NCBI GenBank assembly: GCA_046046245.1
Contig: JBJOKE010000052.1
Coordinates: forward strand, 1 to 14,702
Length of the DNA stretch: 14,702 nucleotides
From: UBA4615 sp046046245
Lineage (GTDB): Bacteria; Pseudomonadota; Gammaproteobacteria; Burkholderiales; Burkholderiaceae_E
Direction: 5' to 3'
In this document: in pieces, positions 1 to 5,942 of the stretch
Position numbering within the stretch: the stretch's first letter is position 1
Layout of the letters: each line of letters starts with the position of its first letter
The notes under the pieces: generated by a model
Told to the model about the DNA's origin: nothing
The model's database searches: none
The model's input: only the letters and a program-made list of their open reading frames with translations
Program-made: the position numbers and the translations under genes

Positions 1-1
1 C

Positions 2-451
2 GACGGCAGTCTCGAGCTCAGCGACCGGCCCGCGTCCGGTGGTGCCACGCCGCTCGGCCAGCGGACCTACGCGCTCCCGCCCCAGACCGCTTCGGCGCAG
101 CGTGCGCAGGCGGAGCGGGACTACTGGCGGCAGCAGTCCGAGGCCTTCGACCGGCGACAGCAGGAGCGCGACCGGCTCGCGGCCGCCGAGGCCGAGCGCC
201 GCGAACGCGCCCGCCCGCCGCAGGTCGTGGTGGCCGACGGTCGCCACGGCGTCTGGGGCTGGGGCCCGGGGGTCGCGCCCCGGCCGCCGTTCCCCCGCCC
301 CCCCGTGGACAACGGCCTCGGCCCGCAACCGGCGCCGCTGCCCGGGCCGTACGGTTCGAACGGCAGCTCCGCCTACACCAGCAGCCCGGGCGCCGTGCAG
401 GGCCGCCCGACCGGCGGATTCATCGGCAGCGGGTTTGCCACAGGCCGGTGA
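2..451 (+). CDS. C-terminal part of a probable DUF4124-type protein (5' end outside window)
   Basis: The reading frame is open from the left edge to the TGA at 449-451, so only the last 149 codons are present. The first residues, DGSLELSDRP, resemble the end of a DUF4124 domain, where a short 'DADG..vvySDrP' strand pair is typical. Next comes a charged, Glu/Arg/Gln-rich stretch, likely helical or coiled coil, at about residues 32-72 of the visible part. A Gly/Pro/Trp-rich low-complexity tail ends the protein (GVWGWGPGVAPRPPFPRPP). DUF4124 proteins are usually exported and of unknown function; the signal peptide would lie outside the window. The tail contains a C5-G-C7 tract at 292-304. It is followed by the promoter of rpsP and is probably a separate transcription unit. 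Family assignment rests on a few residues only. Confidence 0.55.
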   Translation, partial: DGSLELSDRPASGGATPLGQRTYALPPQTASAQRAQAERDYWRQQSEAFDRRQQERDRLAAAEAERRERARPPQVVVADGRHGVWGWGPGVAPRPPFPRPPVDNGLGPQPAPLPGPYGSNGSSAYTSSPGAVQGRPTGGFIGSGFATGR

Positions 452-486
452 AGGCGGCCGGTCCTGTTGATGCCGGTGAAGGCGGC
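444..486. repeat. 15-bp direct repeat, two copies 28 bp apart
   Basis: GCCGGTGAAGGCGGC occurs at 444-458 and again, without mismatch, at 472-486. The first copy contains the TGA stop of the upstream gene (449-451); the second lies just upstream of the rpsP promoter. The match stops abruptly at both ends, as expected for a short local duplication or paired protein-binding sites. Function unknown. Confidence 0.7.
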
Positions 487-494
487 TGTGGGGC

Positions 495-524
495 TTCACC
501 GTCCTGCCAGGAATCGGCTATCAT
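495..524 (+). promoter_or_regulatory. Candidate sigma-70 promoter of the rpsP operon
   Basis: A -35-like TTCACC (495-500, four of six consensus bases) and a -10-like TATCAT (519-524, five of six) are separated by 18 bp. Transcription would start near 531, giving a leader of about 28 nt that holds the rpsP ribosome binding site AAGGAA (548-553). The position between the end of the upstream gene and the first gene of a classic operon supports the call. Confidence 0.5.
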
Positions 525-558
525 CGTGGGTTTCCCGGAAAGTCTGCAAGGAACCCCG

Positions 559-828
559 ATGGTCGTTCTGCGTCTCTCGCGTGGCGGTGCCAAGGCCCGT
601 CCCTTCTACAACGTCGTCGCCACCGACAGCCGCAACCGTCGTGACGGCCGGTTCATCGAGCGCCTCGGCTTCTACAACCCGATCGCCGCAGAAGGCGAGG
701 ACGGCCTGCGCCTGCAGCTCGACCGCGTCGCGTACTGGAAGAGCCACGGCGCGCAGGTCTCGCCGACCGTGCAGCGCCTGATCAAGGAATTCACGGCCAA
801 GCAGTCGGCCGCGCCGGCCGCGGCCTGA
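559..828 (+). CDS. rpsP: 30S ribosomal protein S16
   Basis: The 89-residue product is a full-length bacterial S16, a small protein of the 30S body needed for its assembly. The conserved N-terminal half is plain to see: MVVLRLSRGGAKARPFYNVV, then ATDSRNRRDGRFIERLGFYNP. The Ala-rich tail (AAPAAA) is variable in the family. An ATG at 559 with AAGGAA five bases upstream decides the start; longer in-frame readings extend across the promoter and are not credible. It is the first gene of the rpsP-rimM-trmD-rplS operon and lies 41 bp before rimM. RimM, encoded next, is a 30S maturation factor, so the linkage is functional. Confidence 0.97.
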   Translation: MVVLRLSRGGAKARPFYNVVATDSRNRRDGRFIERLGFYNPIAAEGEDGLRLQLDRVAYWKSHGAQVSPTVQRLIKEFTAKQSAAPAAA

Positions 829-869
829 GCCGCGATCCGGTCGCGTCCCCCGCCCGGTCCACCGCCGCC

Positions 870-1403
870 GTGACGGCGTCCGACCCCAAGCCCCCGATCC
901 CGCTCGGGCGCGTGGTCGACGCCTGGGGCGTGAAGGGCTGGGTGAAGGTCGAGCCGTTCGCCGGAGCCGGCGACACGGCACTGCTGAAGGCGCCGCGCTG
1001 GCATGTCTCGCGCGCCGCCTCCCCCGCGCATCCGGCGATCGACCGCTGGCTGGTTCTGAACGGCACGCGGCGCCACGCCGCGACCGTCGTCGCCAAGCCC
1101 GAGGGCGTCGACGACCGCGACGCCGCGCTCGCGCTGAAGGGCGCCGAGGTCGGCGTGCTCCGCGCGGACTTCCCGCCGTTGCGCGACGGGGAGTACTACT
1201 GGGTCGACCTGGTCGGCTGCGCCGTCTCGAATCCGGCCGGAGAGTCGCTCGGCACGGTGGTGTCGGTCGACGACCACGGCGCGCACGCGATCATCGAGAC
1301 CGACGCCGGCCACCTGATCCCGTTCGTCGACGCCTACGTCGTCGACGCCGTCCCGGCCGAGGGGCGGATCGTCGTCGACTGGCAGGCCGACTGGTCGCGC
1401 TGA
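870..1403 (+). CDS. rimM: Ribosome maturation factor RimM
   Basis: This 177-residue protein matches RimM, which binds S19 and helps mature the 30S head. The N-terminal RimM barrel begins with PIPLGRVVDAWGVKGWVKVEPF (residues 9-30 region). The linker has the family pattern GVDDRDAALALKGAEVGVLR, followed by DGEYYWVDLVG, which opens the C-terminal PRC-barrel-like domain. The protein ends in the typical PFVDAYVVDAV...RIVVDW. The start is a GTG at 870; no ATG or better start exists in this frame after the rpsP stop, and the Shine-Dalgarno match upstream is poor, so translation may depend partly on coupling with rpsP. It lies 49 bp before trmD. Confidence 0.95.
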   Translation: MTASDPKPPIPLGRVVDAWGVKGWVKVEPFAGAGDTALLKAPRWHVSRAASPAHPAIDRWLVLNGTRRHAATVVAKPEGVDDRDAALALKGAEVGVLRADFPPLRDGEYYWVDLVGCAVSNPAGESLGTVVSVDDHGAHAIIETDAGHLIPFVDAYVVDAVPAEGRIVVDWQADWSR

Positions 1404-1452
1404 CCGGCAGCGGTCGGCGCGCATCGGTTCCCACGCCGCCCCGGAGCCCGCG

Positions 1453-2202
1453 ATGGACGTCGAGGTCGTCACGCTCTTCCCCGAGATGGTCGAGCATGCG
1501 GCGCGCTTCGGCGTGACCGGCCGCGCGATCGAGCGCGGCATCTGGCGACTGCGCTGCTGGAATCCGCGCGATGTCGCGTCCGACGCCTACCGTCGTGTCG
1601 ACGACCGGCCGTTCGGCGGCGGCCCCGGCATGGTGATGCTCCCCGAGCCGCTGTCGGCCTGCCTGCACGCGATGCACGCGCGGCGCGATGCGGACGGCGT
1701 GTCGCGTGCGCGCGTGGTCCACCTGTCGCCGCGCGGCGCGCCGCTGACGCAGCGTCGCGTCGCCGAGCTCGCCGCGCTGCCGGCGCTCGCGCTGCTGTGC
1801 AGCCGCTACGAAGGGGTCGACCAGCGACTGCTCGACGCCTGCGTGGACGAGGAGGTGTCGGTCGGCGACTTCGTCGTCTCGGGCGGCGAGCTGCCCGCGC
1901 TGTCGCTGGTCGATGCGGTGGTCCGGCTGCTGCCAGGCGTGATGACCGACGCCGGCTCGTCGCAGCAGGACTCGTTCTCCGACGGCCTGCTCGAGGGGCC
2001 GACCTACACCCGCCCCGAGGTCTGGAACGGCGAGCCGGTGCCGGCGGTGCTGATGTCCGGCCACCACGCGCGGATCGCCCGCTGGCGACGCGAGGTCTCG
2101 CTGCAGGAGACCGCACGTCGCCGGCCCGAACTCATCGAGGTCGCCCGGCGCGAGCGCCGGCTGTCGGCAGACGACGAAGCATTCCTGCGGGGTTTGGGTT
2201 AG
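1453..2202 (+). CDS. trmD: tRNA (guanine-N1-)-methyltransferase TrmD
   Basis: TrmD transfers a methyl group from S-adenosylmethionine to G37 of tRNAs reading CNN and some other codons, which prevents frameshifting. The 249-residue protein shows the SPOUT trefoil-knot fold signature: VTLFPEM (6-12), VDDRPFGGGPGMVM (49-62), LSPRGAPL (91-98), SVGDFVVSGGELPAL (136-150). The residues equivalent to E. coli R154 and D169, needed for catalysis, are R158 (DAVVRLLPG) and D173 (QQDSF). The SAM-loop motif usually written CGRYEG reads CSRYEG (116-121), a Gly-to-Ser change. ATG at 1453 has GGAG at 1443-1446. The stop TAG at 2200-2202 overlaps a TAGAAT box that could drive rplS. Confidence 0.97.
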   Translation: MDVEVVTLFPEMVEHAARFGVTGRAIERGIWRLRCWNPRDVASDAYRRVDDRPFGGGPGMVMLPEPLSACLHAMHARRDADGVSRARVVHLSPRGAPLTQRRVAELAALPALALLCSRYEGVDQRLLDACVDEEVSVGDFVVSGGELPALSLVDAVVRLLPGVMTDAGSSQQDSFSDGLLEGPTYTRPEVWNGEPVPAVLMSGHHARIARWRREVSLQETARRRPELIEVARRERRLSADDEAFLRGLG

Positions 2203-2348
2203 AATCGAAGGCTTCGCGGAATACGGCCACATGCTCAGGCATGTCGCGTTCCCCGAACCCCCATCCTCTGCCCCGGGCATTCCGACGCCTGTCTCACGAG
2301 CGTCGAACCCTCCAACAATCCGGGCGCACGATGGCACCGGAGCGATCC
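2203..2348 (+). promoter_or_regulatory. rplS leader with two stem-loops
   Basis: This 146-nt trmD-rplS spacer is much longer than the other spacers in the operon. A -10-like TAGAAT (2200-2205, five of six consensus bases) overlaps the trmD stop, but no good -35 is visible. A perfect 6-bp stem ACATGC-TCAG-GCATGT lies at 2229-2244, and a second 6-bp stem CGACGC/GCGTCG (2283-2288 with 2300-2305) encloses an 11-nt loop. C-rich, probably unpaired sequence lies between and after them. The rplS ribosome binding site is CGGAG near 2336-2340. An autoregulatory L19 leader is possible but unproved. Confidence 0.4.
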
Positions 2349-2729
2349 ATGGATCTGATCAAGCAACTCGAGAACGAAGAGATCGCGCGACTGGGCAAGA
2401 CCGTGCCCGCGTTCGCGCCCGGCGACACGGTCGTCGTCAACGTCAACGTCGTCGAGGGCACCCGCAAGCGTGTCCAGGCCTACGAGGGCGTGGTCATCGC
2501 CAAGCGCAACCGCGGCCTGAACTCGTCGTTCATCGTCCGCAAGATCTCGTCGGGCGAGGGCGTCGAGCGGACGTTCCAGCTCTATTCGCCGCTGATCGCG
2601 TCGATCGAGGTCAAGCGCCGCGGCGACGTCCGCCGCGCCAAGCTGTACTACCTGCGCGAGCGCTCCGGCAAGTCGGCGCGCATCAAGGAGAAGCTGCCCG
2701 GCAAGGCGGCTTCGACCGCCGCGCAGTGA
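2349..2729 (+). CDS. rplS: 50S ribosomal protein L19
   Basis: The product is a 126-residue L19, which sits at the 30S-50S interface. It shows the full family pattern: MDLIKQLENEEIARLGKTVP at the start, FAPGDTVVVNVNVVEG, RKRVQAYEGVVIAKRNRGLNSSF, VRKISSGEGVERTFQLYSP and VKRRGDVRRAKLYYLRER. The start is ATG at 2349, preceded by CGGAG at an 8-base distance. In-frame ATGs at 2331 and 2241 would add sequence unknown in the family and are rejected. It is the last ribosomal gene of the operon; the Nudix gene starts 19 bp after its stop and is probably cotranscribed. The Lys/Ala-rich C-terminal tail is ordinary. Confidence 0.97.
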   Translation: MDLIKQLENEEIARLGKTVPAFAPGDTVVVNVNVVEGTRKRVQAYEGVVIAKRNRGLNSSFIVRKISSGEGVERTFQLYSPLIASIEVKRRGDVRRAKLYYLRERSGKSARIKEKLPGKAASTAAQ

Positions 2730-2748
2730 CGGCGAGTCCGGTCGCGCG

Positions 2749-3528
2749 GTGAGCGCGGCCGACCGACCCGAGGGGCGCGCCGGCGGCTCCCCCCCGACAC
2801 CGGCTCGGGCCGCCAGCGCCCCCGCGGCCGAGTCCGCTCCGCCGCGCCGATCCATCCCCGATCCGAGCGCGGCCCCCGTCGACGACACCGTTCCGGCGCT
2901 GCCGCCGGTAGCCGCGTCGCGCCTGTCGCCCGAAGCCCTGCGCGAGCGCTTCCATCGCCCGCCCGTCTGGACCCCCGAGTTCCTCGACGACCGCTGGCGC
3001 GCCGGCGGCGATCCGCCGCGACCGGCGGCCGTGCTGGTACCGCTGGTGCCGCGCGACGGCGGGCTCGCCGTGATGCTGACCGTGCGCACCGCGCACCTGT
3101 CCGCACACGCCGGCCAGATCGCGTTCCCGGGCGGGCGCACCGAACCCGAAGACGGTTCGCCCACCGGCACCGCGCTGCGCGAGACCGAGGAGGAGATCGG
3201 CCTCGCGCGGCGGCACGTCGAGGTGCTGGGCTCGATGCCGAGCTACGTGACCGGCACGGGCTTCGTCGTCACGCCGGTGGTCGGCCTGGTGGAGCCCGAG
3301 CACACGCTCGCGCGCGATGCCTTCGAGGTGGCCGACGTCTTCGAGGTGCCGCTCGCGTTCCTGATGGACCCGGCGAACCACCAGCGCCGCACCTGGCGCT
3401 GGGACGACGGCGTCGAGCGCAGCTTCCTCGCGATGCCCTGGCGACGGCCGTCCGACGGTCGCGAGTACTTCGTCTGGGGCGTGACGGCGGCGATGCTGCG
3501 CAACCTCTACCGCTTCCTCTCGGCCTGA
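2749..3528 (+). CDS. Nudix hydrolase, CoA pyrophosphatase type
   Basis: The 259-residue protein carries the UPF0035-type signature of CoA pyrophosphatases: LTVRTAHLSAHAGQIAFPGG (110-129) runs into the Nudix box ending in ALRETEEEIGL (142-152). The catalytic metal-binding Glu residues lie in RETEEE. The spacing between the GG and RE parts is one residue longer than the general Nudix consensus, as is usual for this subfamily. Enzymes of the group cleave CoA and related dinucleotides to 4'-phosphopantetheine and an adenosine nucleotide; the exact substrate is inferred. Homologous sequence starts near PALPPVAASRLSPEALRERF (49-68). The first 48 residues are Pro/Ala/Ser-rich, probably disordered, and depend on the GTG start at 2749, which has no strong ribosome binding site. 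Confidence 0.88.
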   Translation: MSAADRPEGRAGGSPPTPARAASAPAAESAPPRRSIPDPSAAPVDDTVPALPPVAASRLSPEALRERFHRPPVWTPEFLDDRWRAGGDPPRPAAVLVPLVPRDGGLAVMLTVRTAHLSAHAGQIAFPGGRTEPEDGSPTGTALRETEEEIGLARRHVEVLGSMPSYVTGTGFVVTPVVGLVEPEHTLARDAFEVADVFEVPLAFLMDPANHQRRTWRWDDGVERSFLAMPWRRPSDGREYFVWGVTAAMLRNLYRFLSA

Positions 3529-3559
3529 GGGCACGGCGGGGCCGGGCGATCGGCACCGG

Positions 3560-3565
3560 TATCAT
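3560..3565 (+). promoter_or_regulatory. -10-like box immediately before the CobD-like gene
   Basis: TATCAT matches the -10 consensus at five of six bases and is identical to the rpsP -10 box. Its end is six bases before the ATG at 3572, so transcription would start at or next to the A of the start codon. No Shine-Dalgarno sequence is present between box and ATG, and no good -35 is visible. Confidence 0.35.
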
Positions 3566-3571
3566 CCCGCC

Positions 3572-4636
3572 ATGGGTTTCGTCGCATTGATCCTCGCCCT
3601 GATGCTGGAGCAGATGCGCCCGCTGCCGCGCGACAACGCGGTCCATCGGGTCGCGGGCTCGGTGGCCGACGCGATCGCCGCGTCGACCGACGCGGGGCGC
3701 GTGCGTCACGGGGCGTTCGGCTGGGCGCTCGCGGTGGGGGCCGGGGTCGTGGCGGTGGCCGTCGCGCAGGCCGTGCTCGGCACCTTCGGCGTGCTGCCGG
3801 TGCTGGTGCTGCATGTGTTCGTGCTCTACCACACCGTCGGATTCCGCCAGTTCAGCCATGCGTTCACCGAGATCCAGCTCGCGCTCGCCGCGAGCGACGG
3901 CGAGGGCGCGCGGCAGGCGCTGCAGGGCTGGATCCGCCAGCGCGACCCGGACTTCACCGTCGGCGACCTGCCGGTCGACGAGCTGTGCCGGATGGCGATC
4001 GCACATGCGCTGATCGCCGCCCATCGGCACGTGTTCGGCCCGCTGTTCTGGTACCTGCTGCTGCCCGGCGCGATCGGGCCGGTGGCCTATCGTGCCGCGC
4101 AGTTCCTCGCCGAGCACTGGGTCCGGGGCGGGCATGCATCCGGTCCGGTCGCACCCGACACCGTCACGCCGGCGCTGTCCGGCGCGGCCGCGGCCCCCCC
4201 GCCCCCGCCCTCGGCCGCCGAGCCCTACGGCCGTTTCGCGACCACCGCGTACCGGGTGCTCGACTGGCTCCCGGTGCGGCTGTCGGCCGCGGGCTTCGCG
4301 GTCGTCGGCAACTTCGAGGACGCGGTCTACTGCTGGCGTGCGGCGTCGGCGGTGCGCGGCGGCGACGAGCAGCGCCGGCTGCTGCTGATGACCGGCGGCG
4401 GCGCGCTCGGGCTGCGGCTCGCCGACGCCCGGATCGAGGCCGAGGTCCGCGGCGACGTCGCCGCGCTCGACGCCGACCCGTCGCTGTCGGGCGGGGCGCC
4501 GAGCGGCTTCGACTGGCAGGGCTCGGCGCCCGACCCGGCCGGGCTGCGCAGCGCGGTCGGCCTCGTCTGGCGCTCGGTCGTGCTGTGGGTCGCGCTGTTC
4601 GCGATGCTCACCATCGCGAACTGGCTGGGCCGCTGA
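3572..4636 (+). CDS. CobD/CbiB-family (AmpE-related) integral membrane protein
   Basis: The 354-residue protein has hydrophobic segments near residues 1-12, 48-90, 150-175 and 328-350, and family-like motifs: a short N-terminal helix ending in LEQMRPLPRDN, FVLYHTVGFRQFSHAFTEIQLAL, AIAHALIAAHRHVFGPLFWYLLLPGAIGPVAYRA, and YRVLDWLPVRLSAAGFAVVGNFEDAVYCW. Burkholderiales carry such a 'CobD/CbiB family' protein between the CoA-type Nudix gene and rsgA. True CbiB makes adenosylcobinamide phosphate, but no other cobalamin gene lies nearby. I therefore treat this as a paralogue of unknown role, like AmpE. A Pro/Ala linker (about 204-217) is encoded by a C7-G-C5-G-C3 tract at 4194-4210. The gene converges on rsgA with 10 bp between stops. 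Confidence 0.8.
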   Translation: MGFVALILALMLEQMRPLPRDNAVHRVAGSVADAIAASTDAGRVRHGAFGWALAVGAGVVAVAVAQAVLGTFGVLPVLVLHVFVLYHTVGFRQFSHAFTEIQLALAASDGEGARQALQGWIRQRDPDFTVGDLPVDELCRMAIAHALIAAHRHVFGPLFWYLLLPGAIGPVAYRAAQFLAEHWVRGGHASGPVAPDTVTPALSGAAAAPPPPPSAAEPYGRFATTAYRVLDWLPVRLSAAGFAVVGNFEDAVYCWRAASAVRGGDEQRRLLLMTGGGALGLRLADARIEAEVRGDVAALDADPSLSGGAPSGFDWQGSAPDPAGLRSAVGLVWRSVVLWVALFAMLTIANWLGR

Positions 4637-4646
4637 CCGTCGCGCG

Positions 4647-5540
4647 TCAGCGCGGATCCATGCCGTCGCGCAGCTGCACGTAGAGCGCGTGGCGACGCGC
4701 GTCGAGGCGGCCGTCGTCGACCGCCGCGCGGATCGCGCAACCCGGCTCGTGGCGGTGCGTGCAGTTGTGGAAGCGGCAGCCGCCGAGCAGCGGCCGCAGC
4801 TCGCGCAGCCCGTGCTCGAGCTCGCTGGTCGACAGGTGCGCGAGCCCGAAGACCTGGAAGCCGGGCGAGTCGATCAGTCGGCCGCCGCCCGGCAGGTCGA
4901 AGGCGCGCGTGAAGGTGGTGGTGTGCTTGCCGGTCTGCAGCGCCTCGGAGATCGCCTGCGTGGCGAGGGCCGCGTCGGGCACCAGCAGGTTCACCAGCGT
5001 CGACTTGCCCATGCCGCTCTGGCCGAGCAGCAGCGTGCTGCGTCCGGCGAGGATCGGCGCGAGCGTCGCGCGCGTCGCGTCGGGTTCGGCCTTCGCGGCG
5101 ATCCGCAGCACCGGATAGCCGAGCGCCTCGTAGACGCGCAGCCGCGGCTCGATCGCCTCGAGCGCACCCGGCACGTCGGCCTTGGTCGCGATCAGCATCG
5201 TGTCGATGCCCTCGCGCTCGGCCGCGACCAGCACGCGCACGAGCAGTTCCTCGGAGAACGGCGGCTCGCCGCTGATCACGACCGCCGTCTGGTCGAGGTT
5301 GGCGGCCAGCGCCTTCGTGCGACGCTCGTCGCTGCGACGCAGGAGGTTGCGGCGCGGCCGGACCGCCTCGATCACCGCCTGGCCGGCACCGAGTTCGACC
5401 CAGTCGACGCGGTCGCCGGCGACGACGTCGGCCTTGCGGCCGCGGGTGACGGCGACGCGGTCGGTGCCGTCGTCCGCGCGCAGCAGGAAGTGCCGCCCGG
5501 TGGCGGCGAGCACGGTCGCGACGGCGCCCGGGCCGCTCAC
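4647..5540 (-). CDS. rsgA: Ribosome small-subunit-dependent GTPase RsgA
   Basis: RsgA is a circularly permuted GTPase that checks late 30S assembly. The 297-residue product has an N-terminal OB-fold (about 1-70), then the permuted motifs G4 (TKAD, 119-122), G1 (GQSGMGKS, 173-180), G2 (TGKHTTT, 203-209) and G3 (DSPG, 224-227). A zinc-binding tail follows, with C255, C260, H262 and C268. The G4 motif starts with Thr instead of the usual Asn. The start is GTG at 5540; the only upstream in-frame codons up to a stop are not starts, and the ribosome binding site is weak. It is the last gene of the M48-pterin dehydratase-rsgA group, 19 bp after the dehydratase, and fits functionally with rpsP/rimM nearby. 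Confidence 0.96.
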   Translation of the reverse strand: MSGPGAVATVLAATGRHFLLRADDGTDRVAVTRGRKADVVAGDRVDWVELGAGQAVIEAVRPRRNLLRRSDERRTKALAANLDQTAVVISGEPPFSEELLVRVLVAAEREGIDTMLIATKADVPGALEAIEPRLRVYEALGYPVLRIAAKAEPDATRATLAPILAGRSTLLLGQSGMGKSTLVNLLVPDAALATQAISEALQTGKHTTTFTRAFDLPGGGRLIDSPGFQVFGLAHLSTSELEHGLRELRPLLGGCRFHNCTHRHEPGCAIRAAVDDGRLDARRHALYVQLRDGMDPR

Positions 5541-5559
5541 CGCGGGAGCCGCCGTGTGC

Positions 5560-5916
5560 TCACGCGCCGGGCCTCGCCTCGTGGATCGCGTCGGTGCGGG
5601 CCGCGCAGACGAAATCGTTGATCGTCACGCCGTGCGCTGAATGCGTGCTCCAGCGGACGGTGCAGCGGTCGTAGCCCACGCGCAACTCGGGATGGTGGTC
5701 CTGCCGGTGGACCATCCACGCGAGTGCGTTGACGAAGGCGATCGTCTCCCACCAGTCGCCGAACGCGTAGTCCGCCTGCAGCGCGCCGTCGACCAGCGAC
5801 CATCGCGGCAGCACGGCGAGCTGCGCGTCGATCGCGCTCGCGTCCAGCGCGTCGCGGCCGGTGAGCGGCGCGCAGTCGCGGCCGCGCAGGTGCTCGGGGC
5901 TGTGGGGCAGGTGCAT
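5560..5916 (-). CDS. Pterin-4a-carbinolamine dehydratase family protein
   Basis: The enzyme family dehydrates 4a-hydroxytetrahydrobiopterin during pterin cofactor recycling. The 118-residue product fits the family length. Visible motifs are LPRWSLVDGALQADYAFGDW (36-55), the active-site pattern QDHHPEL (72-78), and VRWSTHSAHGVTINDFVCAARTD (87-109). The reading frame extends far upstream on the opposite side of the M48 gene, but the true start is ATG at 5916, with GGAG about nine bases upstream. It lies 26 bp after the M48 gene and 19 bp before rsgA, so all three are probably cotranscribed. No phenylalanine hydroxylase gene is near, so the biological substrate here is inferred; often named phhB. 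Confidence 0.92.
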   Translation of the reverse strand: MHLPHSPEHLRGRDCAPLTGRDALDASAIDAQLAVLPRWSLVDGALQADYAFGDWWETIAFVNALAWMVHRQDHHPELRVGYDRCTVRWSTHSAHGVTINDFVCAARTDAIHEARPGA

Positions 5917-5942
5917 CGCGGGGCTCCGTCGGAGGGGGCGGG

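Noticed and set aside
2241..2348. N-terminal extension of L19 from ATG 2241 or 2331
   Set aside because: L19 proteins begin at MDLIKQLE, and CGGAG is correctly placed only for ATG 2349.
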